The notes under the pieces were generated by a model. It searched no databases. It was not told the DNA's origin and worked only from the letters and a program-made list of their open reading frames with translations. A stretch of DNA of 5,605 nt from an uncultured Collinsella sp. (GTDB lineage: Bacteria > Actinomycetota > Coriobacteriia > Coriobacteriales > Coriobacteriaceae): NCBI GenBank assembly GCA_900548565.1, contig URKV01000116.1, positions 1-5,605 on the forward strand. Direction: 5' to 3'. Positions 1 to 5,605 of the stretch are shown piece after piece; position 1 is the stretch's first letter; every line of letters starts with the position of its first letter. The position numbers and the translations under genes were made by a program.

Positions 1-45
1 GATGCTCAGGAGTCTCGTGGGCTCGGAGATGTGTATAAGAGACAG
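1..45. other. Illumina Nextera i7 adapter (synthetic, not genomic)
   Basis: Bases 12-26 read GTCTCGTGGGCTCGG, the Nextera read-2 adapter. Bases 27-45 read AGATGTGTATAAGAGACAG, the 19-bp Tn5 mosaic end used in tagmentation libraries. Bases 1-3 (GAT) match the end of the P7 primer, and bases 4-11 (GCTCAGGA) sit exactly where the 8-base i7 index belongs; from memory they match index N704. The order P7 end, index, adapter, mosaic end is the intact library structure, so this is untrimmed adapter at a contig end. A minus-strand reading frame through it ends in the peptide YTSPSPRDS, a familiar adapter artefact in protein databases. Genomic sequence begins at 46. Confidence 0.98.
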
Positions 46-146
46 GTCCCGCACCCGCCCCGGCACCGGCCAAGTGGTTCTGCCCCAACTGCGGTAGCGA
101 AAACGGCGGCAAGTTCTGCAGCAACTGCGGAACGCCCAGGCCCTAG
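46..146 (+). CDS. C-terminal fragment of a zinc-ribbon protein, possibly SPFH-domain (5' end missing)
   Basis: This is the tail of a gene cut off by the contig end. The frame with codons from 48 to the TAG at 144-146 reads an alternating Pro-Ala run (about eight residues), then Lys-Trp-Phe and a zinc ribbon with two CxxC knuckles, CPNC and CSNC, eight residues apart. It ends GTPRP. The four cysteines would bind one zinc ion. A Pro/Ala-rich linker followed by a terminal zinc ribbon is typical of bacterial SPFH-domain (YdjI/virion-core-like) proteins in Firmicutes and Actinobacteria, but other membrane or regulatory proteins carry the same cap. The zinc ribbon is certain; the family assignment is only a suggestion because no other domain is visible. 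A hairpin terminator follows 20 bases after the stop. Confidence 0.8.
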
Positions 147-165
147 CCCCTCTATCTGGTAATTG

Positions 166-197
166 GCGGGGGTTCCACCACCCCCGCATTTGTTTCT
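166..197 (+). terminator. Rho-independent terminator after the zinc-ribbon gene
   Basis: A perfect 8-bp GC-rich stem (GCGGGGGT at 166-173 pairing with ACCCCCGC at 180-187) has a six-base loop and is followed by the T-rich stretch ATTTGTTTCT (188-197). It would end transcription of the zinc-ribbon gene. It lies only 16 bases before the ribosome binding site of the lipoprotein gene, so it could also act as an attenuator for that gene. Confidence 0.75.
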
Positions 198-213
198 ATA
201 GGTTTCGTTCGAT

Positions 214-221
214 AAAGGAGG
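214..221 (+). promoter_or_regulatory. Ribosome binding site of the lipoprotein gene
   Basis: AAAGGAGG lies five bases before the ATG at 227. It is a near-perfect Shine-Dalgarno sequence and fixes this start. No convincing -35/-10 pair is visible between the terminator hairpin and this site. Confidence 0.85.
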
Positions 222-226
222 ACACC

Positions 227-1069
227 ATGAAGACAACGTTCAAAAAGTCCGCGCTCGCATTCCTGACATGTATCTTGGCGCTCGCCTTTGCCCTGACGGG
301 CTGCAGCGGCGGCGGCAAAGACCCCAAGGCCAACTTCGTCGGCAGCTGGGAACTCTCGGGTGGAACCGTGGATGGCGAAGAGCTAACCGATGAGTACATG
401 AAGATGCTCGAGGATTGGGGTGTCCACTGCGTCCTGATTCTCGATGAGGACGGTACAGGTGCCCTCGACCTGTTCCTTGAAGTCGTCGACCTTAAATGGG
501 AGGCAAAGGACGCCACCACCGTAACCCTCACCGCCGAAGACGAGTCGTATGACATGAAGCTCAAGGACGGCAAACTCATCCTCGAAGAAGATGACGGAAA
601 TCTTGTCTTTACCAAGTCCGACAAGGACCTGTCCGGCACGGTGAAGAAGGATCGCGAGGCGGCCGAGAAGGAAGAGGAGATCGATGAGGCCGTCGAAGAC
701 GACGATGTCCAGAACGTCGAAATCTCCCCCGCCGTCACCGTCGCCGATGACGATCTGTGCACCATCACCATCACCGAGAAGTTCAAGGACGACTGGGGCG
801 ACATCGGCTTTGTCGTCAACATCACCAACAAGAGCGACAAGGACCTGACCTTCTACGCTCCTTCTGGCAAGACCAACGTCAACGGCACCATGAAGGAACC
901 CTGGTTCTCGGCTCACCTGATGCCCGGCACCAACGCCACCGAGGAATTCACGTTCTCGAACGGCACACTCGATAGCCTTGACGACCTCGTCAACACGACC
1001 ATCGGCATCGACGCCTACCTGACCGATTCCTACGAGGACGTCGCCTCTTACAGCGCAACCATCGCGTAA
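227..1069 (+). CDS. Secreted acidic lipoprotein, function unknown
   Basis: This is a 280-residue predicted lipoprotein exported by Sec and anchored on the outer face of the membrane. Residues 1-25 are a type II signal peptide: Lys-rich start, hydrophobic core and lipobox LTGC, with lipidated Cys26, followed by a flexible SGGGKD linker. Residues about 35-130 look like a small beta-rich, lipocalin-like domain opening with FVGSWELSGG, a motif seen in many such lipoproteins. Residues about 131-162 are a highly charged, probably helical linker rich in Glu, Asp and Lys. Residues about 163-280 form a second beta-rich domain of Ig-like or adhesin-like character. The mature protein is strongly acidic and has two further cysteines, 68 and 178, one in each domain. 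Start chosen from the strong ribosome binding site. It is a single gene bounded by terminators on both sides. I do not recognise a specific family, and domain shapes are inferred from sequence pattern only. Confidence 0.9.
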   Translation: MKTTFKKSALAFLTCILALAFALTGCSGGGKDPKANFVGSWELSGGTVDGEELTDEYMKMLEDWGVHCVLILDEDGTGALDLFLEVVDLKWEAKDATTVTLTAEDESYDMKLKDGKLILEEDDGNLVFTKSDKDLSGTVKKDREAAEKEEEIDEAVEDDDVQNVEISPAVTVADDDLCTITITEKFKDDWGDIGFVVNITNKSDKDLTFYAPSGKTNVNGTMKEPWFSAHLMPGTNATEEFTFSNGTLDSLDDLVNTTIGIDAYLTDSYEDVASYSATIA

Positions 1070-1118
1070 CGGCACGTACATCAGCCGCGGATTGGCGGAC
1101 GCATCCGCGCACACCAGA

Positions 1119-1157
1119 CGGGGCCGCAGGAGTTAATCCTGCGGCCCCGCCGTTTTT
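1119..1157 (+). terminator. Strong rho-independent terminator of the lipoprotein gene
   Basis: There is a perfect 13-bp stem (1119-1131 with 1137-1149; core GGGGCCGCAGGA and its complement) and a five-base loop GTTAA. It is followed three bases later by TTTTT (1153-1157). The T-run lies on the plus-strand side, so it ends the lipoprotein transcript. The minus-strand side has no T-run, although the hairpin sits 28 bases past the response-regulator stop and may also slow convergent transcription. Confidence 0.93.
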
Positions 1158-1177
1158 ATGCCGATGCGTAACGAGCG

Positions 1178-1798
1178 CTAGCGCTCCATATTGGGAACGA
1201 TGCTGCCCTCCGTTACCGCGTGCACGGCAAGACGCATGATGTTGTCGTAGCCGGTCTTGCTCAGGATCTCCGAGATGCGACGCTTGATGGTGCCCTCGCT
1301 CATAAACAGCTCTGCCGCAATCTCGCGACGGCTTTTGCCCTCGCAGGCAAGGCGCAAAATCGATAGCTCGACATCGTCGAGGGCTGCCGTGCCCGAAAAA
1401 ATGCTCTCGGGCGGCTTGGGAAACGTGCAATAGCCCGCCAGCGTGGAGCGCATCACGGCGAACAGCTCGTCGATACCGACGTTCTTGTACACAAAGCTAT
1501 CGACGCCCGCCTCGCGAGCCTGATCGACAAAGGTGATCTCGGGCATGCCCGTCATGATGATGACGCGGCACTCGGGCAGCTGCTCCTTGATACGCGCCGC
1601 CGCCACGATGCCGTTGGAATCATGCTCGGTGCATACGTCCATCAGTATCATGTCCGGGCGCTCCTTGAGCGCGACACCCAAGGCCTCGGAGGCATCGGCG
1701 ATGGCGGAAACAACAGTCATATCGGGCTGGTCGCCAACGGAGCGCGCCAGGCTCTCGCGCAGAATGGCCTGGTCTTCGACGATCAACACGCGGATCAT
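1178..1798 (-). CDS. NarL/FixJ-family response regulator (receiver + LuxR-type HTH)
   Basis: This is a 206-residue transcription factor, the usual length for the family, that should be phosphorylated by the histidine kinase encoded just upstream. Receiver domain, residues 1-120: acidic pair Glu8-Asp9 in IVEDQ, phospho-acceptor Asp54 in MILMDV, conserved Thr83 in IIMTG and Lys105 in FVYKN. LuxR-type DNA-binding domain, residues about 141-200: it opens LSILRLACEGKSRREIAAEL and carries recognition helix SEGTIKRRISEILSKTG, close to the family pattern. All phosphotransfer residues are present, so it should be functional. The start is an ATG preceded by AAAGGAGA and overlaps the kinase stop codon as ATGA, showing translational coupling. 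Likely targets are its own operon or neighbouring genes; the sequence does not show which. Confidence 0.96.
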   Translation of the reverse strand: MIRVLIVEDQAILRESLARSVGDQPDMTVVSAIADASEALGVALKERPDMILMDVCTEHDSNGIVAAARIKEQLPECRVIIMTGMPEITFVDQAREAGVDSFVYKNVGIDELFAVMRSTLAGYCTFPKPPESIFSGTAALDDVELSILRLACEGKSRREIAAELFMSEGTIKRRISEILSKTGYDNIMRLAVHAVTEGSIVPNMER

Positions 1799-3294
1799 GA
1801 GCTTCTCCTTTGGGATGTGTCGTTGGCGTTAAGCGGAATGGATACCGCAAGCGTAAAGGGCGGGGCGGCGTGGACCTCTAGACTGCCACCCAGATCTTGC
1901 GCGACATGCCTCATACCTGGGATACCCGTTCCCTCGCGATACGATACGGGGGCCGGGGACCCGTCGTTAGAAATCGTCATGTGCGCGATGCCGTCAGCAT
2001 CCGCCCCCTCCTGCCACAGACGCACGTGGACCCGATGCGCCTGCGCATGCTTGGTGGCATTGGTCGAGGCCTCGCGGATAATCTGCAAAAATGCGACGGC
2101 GACACGCGCGTCCTCAGGCAGCACACCCTCAACATCGATCTGCACGCTCACCAGGCCAAAAGCATGGACGATATCACCCAGCTGCTCCGCCGGCTTACTG
2201 GCGCCGCCACTGCGCAGGTCGACGGTGATCGAGCGCAGCAACGGATCGATCTGCTCGATCGACTCGTCGTCCAGGCGCCCCTCCTCCAAATAGCGATGAA
2301 GAATGGACAGGCGCTGCCCGATTACATCGTGAACGCGAGCACGCATACGTAGGTAGGCCGCATTGTCGGCAACCTTTTTAACTTCTTCGATCTGGGCCTG
2401 GAGTTCTTTGCCCGCAAGCTCAAGCAGGTGATTGGCTTGCGCCAGGCGGTCGTGGGCATGCGCATACTCCGTCACATCAAGACCGATAATGCGCTCAAAG
2501 AGGCGGCCCGAAACCATAACCTCGTCGTGCACAAATAGGCGAATCTCGACGGGGGAAATCTCGATCACCGCGCGAGCCTCACCAAAACGGTCCAAGTTAA
2601 TCCGCACACGGTTCCTACTGCTTTCGGGCATTTGCATGCCAAGTTTGCGCAGGTCGTTCCATGTGCTGCTCATGTCACACAGATCGGTAGGCATATGAAG
2701 TTCCACCAGGTTTTTGCGCATGCAGCGGTTCATGAGCAGCGGACGGCCCCTCGGGTCCAGATACAGGATGCCCACGGGAATCACGTTGATGGTCTCGATC
2801 GTCGAGAACGCAGTGATATCCTCCTGGCGGTTACGGACGTCCATCAAGAGCGCCGCGATGGAACGGAACAGGAAGAACGCTCCCTCTGCGATAAGGACAA
2901 CGGTCCACGCCGAGCCCATGGCAAAAACCACCGGCGGTGTAACGGCGACAACAAGCAGCAGCTCGACCAGCATGACGGGGCGACGATAGTGCACCATAAG
3001 CAGCACGCCATAGGCAAAAATCGCGGCATTGAGCCACAACGCTCCGCCCATTGCCCTGGCGCAAACGTCAAGCGGCGCCACCAGATGCGAGCCAGACGAC
3101 GCGAACAGGATAAGCGCCGAAATCATCAGGTGAAGCACAAGGCTCGCCTCGTAGGCGCAAATCACCTTTCGGTTATAGGACGAGCGGCGCGATGCGATGA
3201 GCGGGACGTGGATCGTCTGCAGACACGCAGCCAGGGCAAAGACAACATCGAGCGCAACGATTTGGGGAAGGATGAGCGAAATCTGCATCGTCAC
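1795..3294 (-). CDS. Membrane sensor histidine kinase, HPK7/NarL type (HisKA_3 + HATPase)
   Basis: This 499-residue kinase is the likely partner of the response regulator it overlaps. Residues about 8-150 hold roughly five hydrophobic segments, a membrane sensor region without a large outside loop. Residues about 165-280 look PAS-like (INVIPVGILYLDPRGRPLLMN). Residues about 280-312 are a probable coiled coil. The dimerisation/phosphoacceptor helix carries His322-Asp323 in RARVHDVIGQRLS, the HisKA_3 arrangement. The ATPase domain keeps Asn412 in the N-box (REASTNATKHA), Asp444 in SNDGS and the glycine-rich box GTGIPGM (455-461) with DLGG at 467-470, so it should be active. The start is GTG at 3294, with GAGGG seven bases upstream and a 4-nt overlap (GTGA) with the preceding gene; an ATG two codons later is a possible alternative. 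The stop overlaps the regulator start. The signal sensed is unknown. Confidence 0.95.
   Translation of the reverse strand: MTMQISLILPQIVALDVVFALAACLQTIHVPLIASRRSSYNRKVICAYEASLVLHLMISALILFASSGSHLVAPLDVCARAMGGALWLNAAIFAYGVLLMVHYRRPVMLVELLLVVAVTPPVVFAMGSAWTVVLIAEGAFFLFRSIAALLMDVRNRQEDITAFSTIETINVIPVGILYLDPRGRPLLMNRCMRKNLVELHMPTDLCDMSSTWNDLRKLGMQMPESSRNRVRINLDRFGEARAVIEISPVEIRLFVHDEVMVSGRLFERIIGLDVTEYAHAHDRLAQANHLLELAGKELQAQIEEVKKVADNAAYLRMRARVHDVIGQRLSILHRYLEEGRLDDESIEQIDPLLRSITVDLRSGGASKPAEQLGDIVHAFGLVSVQIDVEGVLPEDARVAVAFLQIIREASTNATKHAQAHRVHVRLWQEGADADGIAHMTISNDGSPAPVSYREGTGIPGMRHVAQDLGGSLEVHAAPPFTLAVSIPLNANDTSQRRSS
1804..1811 (-). promoter_or_regulatory. Ribosome binding site of the response regulator, inside the kinase gene
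   Basis: On the minus strand AAAGGAGA lies five bases before the ATG whose first base is 1798. It is a strong Shine-Dalgarno sequence embedded in the last codons of the kinase gene. It confirms this start and suggests the regulator can be made at a good rate despite being last in the operon. Confidence 0.85.
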
Positions 3295-5174
3295 TCACCC
3301 GCCCTCGGCATCAAGACGATCATGCGCAGCTGGCCGGGCTCGCCCTCAAGGCGGTATGCCACGTTGCGCCCTTGCAGAGCGCTTTCGAGCTCTTGCGCAG
3401 CGGGCGTCTGCGAAAGATCTGCATCATCGTTGGAAAAAAGCGCGGCACGCAGCTCGACACTGCATCGGTCATGATCGCCCAAGTGATACATAAGCGCCGG
3501 ATGGTCGGTGGTGTAGGCAAAAAACGCAAAGTCATACACGCAGTCGTACAGGGCGCTTACCGTACTGGCGTGCATCGGGCGCCGTATGGCGATAATCGAG
3601 GCGCAATCGATATCGATGGTGCGCAGGTCGCTTGCGAGCTCGTTGGCGATGAGCTGAATGCGGTCGCGATCAAAACCGCTCTCCCCGTGCTGCGCCAACG
3701 TGAGCGATCCCTTGCGCTTGCAATAGGCGACAAGCATCTTGGCGCGCTGCAACATACGGTAACGCTCGTGTGAAGACGTTTCGTCGGTCAACGGCGGCAG
3801 CGAGCTCAGCAGGTCGTACATCCCTTTGAGCGCGCGGGCAAGCGCCTGGTCCACGTCTTGGACCAGCAAGGTCTCGGCCTCTTGATCTGCCAGGTGCGTC
3901 TTAAGGTCGTAGTCGGCGGCGAGCAGCTCGTTTTGACGCTGCAGCTCCATGCGACGATGTGCCAGTTCACGGTTAAGCTCGTTGAGCTCCGACACGTCTT
4001 GGGCAAGCAGGGCCGATCCGCCCAGCAGTGGAAAGGCACGGTACATCACATCGGGATCGGACGCCACGGCAAAGGCATGGGCGCGGCCGTGCTCCTGGGT
4101 CCGCAACTCCTCGCGCACGCCTACCGGCACTGGCTTTGACACCGGCGTGGCATAGACCTCCTGCAGGTCGCGCGTTAGAACTTTGAGGTCAAGCGGCAAG
4201 GTGTCGAAGATGCCGGCGATGTCGTGATACGACGGAATGACACCGCAATCGAGACAGATTTCCATCGCCACCACGCACAAGACGCAATAGATGAGCGAGA
4301 AGTTGAGCCTCCATGCCCAGGGCACGCGCAACGCATAGGAGATGGCAAAGAATGCGCCGCCCAGCAGTACGAGCGCCGCCGTACCCGAGAAACGCTGGAT
4401 GCGAAAGGACGAGGACCGACCAACCAGGATAAAAAAGGCCACGAAGTTAAAGGCCGTCCACACTAAGACGGCGAAATAACCCCAGCCGTACGTGTAATCG
4501 TTGCTCCAGGTGTCGCTTGTACGGTCAAAGCGGAAGACCTGCTGGTGAAAATCGTTGGTGAGCACAAATCCGATAAGCAGGATGGCCACAATCCACAGCG
4601 CAGCGCAGTAGCGGCGACCCAGGCGGTGTTGCTCCAGGCCCGCAAGGCGCAGACCACACAACTGGTAGAGCAGCGGAATGAGCGTCATGGGCACGTAGTA
4701 CAGGTACCACAGCACGGTGGCATAGAACGGCGTGAACGACTTGTACTTGAGAATGACTTCGATCATCCACAGGGCGCAGATGGTGGCGATGGCAACAAGG
4801 CGGCGGCGCAACACATAGTCCAAACAGCGCAGATAGACCGATACGCCCCAGATCGAAAATATAATTGCGGCGACAAGCAGCGGGAGAGAGCTCGAGTGGG
4901 CGAGCGCATCCACGACCTCTTCGGACACCTCGCTATAGGCGGACACGGCGTTAGAAAGTTTGGGGTCGAAGGCGAACAGCGCCGGCAAGACTGCCAAAAG
5001 CATGAGGAACAGCGCGGTGATGGCGCCGGCGATAGCAAAGACGCGGTGGCGGTACACCTGATGTGTTATGCCAACAAGGAATCGCGGCATGGTGAAGAGC
5101 CTGCCGCCCCTGGGATCCGCCACGGGTGCGGATCGGGCGGCCGTGTGGCCGATATGTCGCTCGCGGGTACCCAT
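3291..5174 (-). CDS. 7TM-type membrane sensor with degenerate kinase-like cytoplasmic region
   Basis: This is a 627-residue protein, first in a three-gene operon. About eight hydrophobic segments are visible: 46-67, 96-115, 125-143, 153-172, 190-207, 232-251, 263-282 and 289-308. The motif LTNDFHQQVFRF (205-216) and the later YGWGYF resemble the 7TM region found at the N-terminus of some histidine kinases (HisKA_7TM). After the membrane comes a short PAS-like stretch (about 312-345), then a coiled coil (about 395-440), then a helical and mixed region to 627 that lines up loosely with a DHp and GHKL layout. I find no H-box, N-box, DxG or GxG motif, so it is probably not a kinase but a signal-receiving partner of the next protein. 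The ATG at 5174 was chosen because GC-rich third positions begin there and fall to about half upstream. An in-frame TTG farther up lies in the hairpin at 5242-5280, and an ATG at 5090 is a possible shorter start. It overlaps the kinase gene by 4 nt. Confidence 0.85.
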   Translation of the reverse strand: MGTRERHIGHTAARSAPVADPRGGRLFTMPRFLVGITHQVYRHRVFAIAGAITALFLMLLAVLPALFAFDPKLSNAVSAYSEVSEEVVDALAHSSSLPLLVAAIIFSIWGVSVYLRCLDYVLRRRLVAIATICALWMIEVILKYKSFTPFYATVLWYLYYVPMTLIPLLYQLCGLRLAGLEQHRLGRRYCAALWIVAILLIGFVLTNDFHQQVFRFDRTSDTWSNDYTYGWGYFAVLVWTAFNFVAFFILVGRSSSFRIQRFSGTAALVLLGGAFFAISYALRVPWAWRLNFSLIYCVLCVVAMEICLDCGVIPSYHDIAGIFDTLPLDLKVLTRDLQEVYATPVSKPVPVGVREELRTQEHGRAHAFAVASDPDVMYRAFPLLGGSALLAQDVSELNELNRELAHRRMELQRQNELLAADYDLKTHLADQEAETLLVQDVDQALARALKGMYDLLSSLPPLTDETSSHERYRMLQRAKMLVAYCKRKGSLTLAQHGESGFDRDRIQLIANELASDLRTIDIDCASIIAIRRPMHASTVSALYDCVYDFAFFAYTTDHPALMYHLGDHDRCSVELRAALFSNDDADLSQTPAAQELESALQGRNVAYRLEGEPGQLRMIVLMPRAGE

Positions 5175-5241
5175 AGTGCTTTTAGTGTACCGACAGATGG
5201 GTCGAAAAAGCGGGCCGCATGTCCCAAAATCCGCAGACGGC
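5175..5241 (-). promoter_or_regulatory. Probable promoter region of the three-gene signalling operon
   Basis: This 67-base gap lies between the hairpin ending the glucosidase transcript and the sensor start. On the minus strand TACACT (5184-5189) resembles a -10 box and ends nine bases before the ATG at 5174, so a transcript could begin two or three bases from the start codon. No good -35 is present; the hexamer 17 bases upstream reads CGCTTT. No Shine-Dalgarno sequence precedes the ATG, which also fits a leaderless message. A six-base inverted repeat (5169-5174 and 5197-5202, ACCCAT/ATGGGT) brackets the -10 candidate and could be an operator, though arms this short occur by chance. Confidence 0.3.
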
Positions 5242-5280
5242 AAGGCGCCCGGGGAGCATTAACTGCTCGCCGGGCGCCTT
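5242..5280 (-). terminator. Long hairpin, likely terminator of the glucosidase gene
   Basis: Two 17-base arms (5242-5258 and 5264-5280) pair with a single G-G mismatch around a five-base loop. On the minus strand it begins 36 bases after the glucosidase stop codon. The T-tract after it is poor on the minus strand (only TT, then a TTTT some 13 bases later) and on the plus strand, so it may need help to terminate or may act as an RNA-end stabiliser. Its position between two same-strand genes separates the glucosidase from the signalling operon. Confidence 0.7.
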
Positions 5281-5316
5281 GATTAGGAGACTCTGAAGTT
5301 AAGCGTCTCAACTTCT

Positions 5317-5605
5317 TTAGGACAGGTCCTCACCATTAGAAGCAATAACTTTCTTGTACCAGTCGAAGCTCTTCTTCTTGGAACGCTTGAGAGTGCCGTT
5401 GCCCGCATCATCGCGGTCGACATAGATAAAGCCGTAGCGCTTGGACATCTCGCCTGTGCCGGCAGACACCAGGTCGATCGGGCCCCAGGTGGTGTAGCCC
5501 AGCAGGTCAACGCCGTCCTCGGTCACCGCATCACGCATCGCGGCGATATGCTGGCGCAGGTAGTCGATACGGTAGTCGTCGTTGATGGAACCATCCTCCT
5601 AGACA
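5317..5605 (-). CDS. 6-phospho-beta-glucosidase, GH1 family, C-terminal part (5' end outside window)
   Basis: About 95 C-terminal codons of a glycoside hydrolase family 1 enzyme that splits phosphorylated beta-glucosides, such as cellobiose or salicin 6-phosphate brought in by a PTS transporter, in the cytoplasm. Visible motifs are EDGSINDDYRIDYLRQH, the family helix after the catalytic ENG (itself outside the window), then DLLGYTTWGPIDLVSAGTGE with the conserved substrate-pocket Trp. SKRYGFIYVD follows; its Lys-Arg-Tyr belongs to the phosphate-binding loop that separates phospho-glucosidases from plain ones. The end, SFDWYKKVIASNGEDL, is highly typical. Reading upstream, an in-frame TAG appears at 5599-5601, where the family usually has Glu (V-E-E-D-G). 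It is one base change from GAG and lies within five bases of the sequence end, so it is probably an error, not a real nonsense mutation. A bgl or asc name would be guesswork, so none is given. Confidence 0.92.

Noticed and set aside
27..45. Tn5 mosaic end as evidence of a transposon
   Set aside because: It is joined to the Nextera read-2 adapter and an index, so it comes from library tagmentation, not from a natural Tn5-like element.
760..775. CACCATCACCATCACC looks like a His-tag coding repeat and gives a frame starting MHHHHH
   Set aside because: It is out of frame. The lipoprotein frame, which has a ribosome binding site and signal peptide, reads Cys-Thr-Ile-Thr-Ile-Thr here, a beta-strand pattern.
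383..1114. Minus-strand open frame of 243 codons opposite the lipoprotein
   Set aside because: It is a shadow of the acidic lipoprotein: Asp/Glu codons read backwards give the Val/Leu/Ile-rich pattern. It also lies over the terminator side and has no supporting motif.
2632..3474. Plus-strand open frame of 280 codons opposite the kinase and sensor genes
   Set aside because: It runs antisense across the junction of two well-supported genes, has a low-complexity charged composition with no recognisable domain, and is the kind of long shadow frame expected in GC-rich DNA.
5172..5243. Longer 650-residue version of the sensor starting at the TTG at 5243
   Set aside because: That start lies within the hairpin at 5242-5280, uses a rare codon, and the added 23 codons lose the GC-rich third-position pattern seen from 5174 onward.
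5287..5315. Interleaved short inverted repeats (GAGAC/GTCTC and GAAGTT/AACTTC) just after the glucosidase stop
   Set aside because: Arms of five and six bases in a 30-base stretch are likely by chance, and the much longer hairpin next to it explains termination better.

Overview
The window looks like one short draft or metagenomic contig from a fairly GC-rich bacterium. Gut Coriobacteriia, for example Collinsella, fit best: a GC-rich codon third position, a lipoprotein of the type common there, a GH1 phospho-beta-glucosidase, and a 7TM sensor / NarL-type signalling operon. The taxonomic call is an inference from style, not from a marker gene. Bases 1-45 are not genomic. They are an Illumina Nextera i7 adapter, with the end of P7, an 8-base index and the Tn5 mosaic end, so genomic sequence starts at about 46.

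Layout. From 46 to 146 (+) is the tail of a protein ending in a Pro-Ala linker and a four-cysteine zinc ribbon, followed by a GC-rich hairpin terminator (166-197). From 227 to 1069 (+) is a secreted, very acidic lipoprotein, closed by a strong rho-independent terminator (1119-1157). This lies in a convergent gap with the minus-strand block. From 5174 down to 1178 (-) run three genes, each overlapping the next by 4 nt: a 7TM-type membrane sensor with a degenerate kinase-like cytoplasmic half (3291-5174), an intact HPK7/NarL-type histidine kinase with its own membrane domain (1795-3294), and a NarL/FixJ response regulator (1178-1798). Upstream, also on the minus strand, is the C-terminal end of a GH1 6-phospho-beta-glucosidase (5317-5605). 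It is separated from the operon by a 17-bp-stem hairpin (5242-5280).

How the genes fit together. The three chained minus-strand genes form a translationally coupled signalling operon. The likely flow is membrane sensor to histidine kinase (His322) to response regulator (Asp54) to DNA. The first protein appears to lack catalytic boxes, so it probably modulates the kinase instead of phosphorylating anything. This is the most interesting biology in the window. The glucosidase and lipoprotein have no evident functional link to it beyond adjacency. No stretch over 300 bases lacks a gene. I see no RNA genes, CRISPR arrays, insertion sequences or phage genes.
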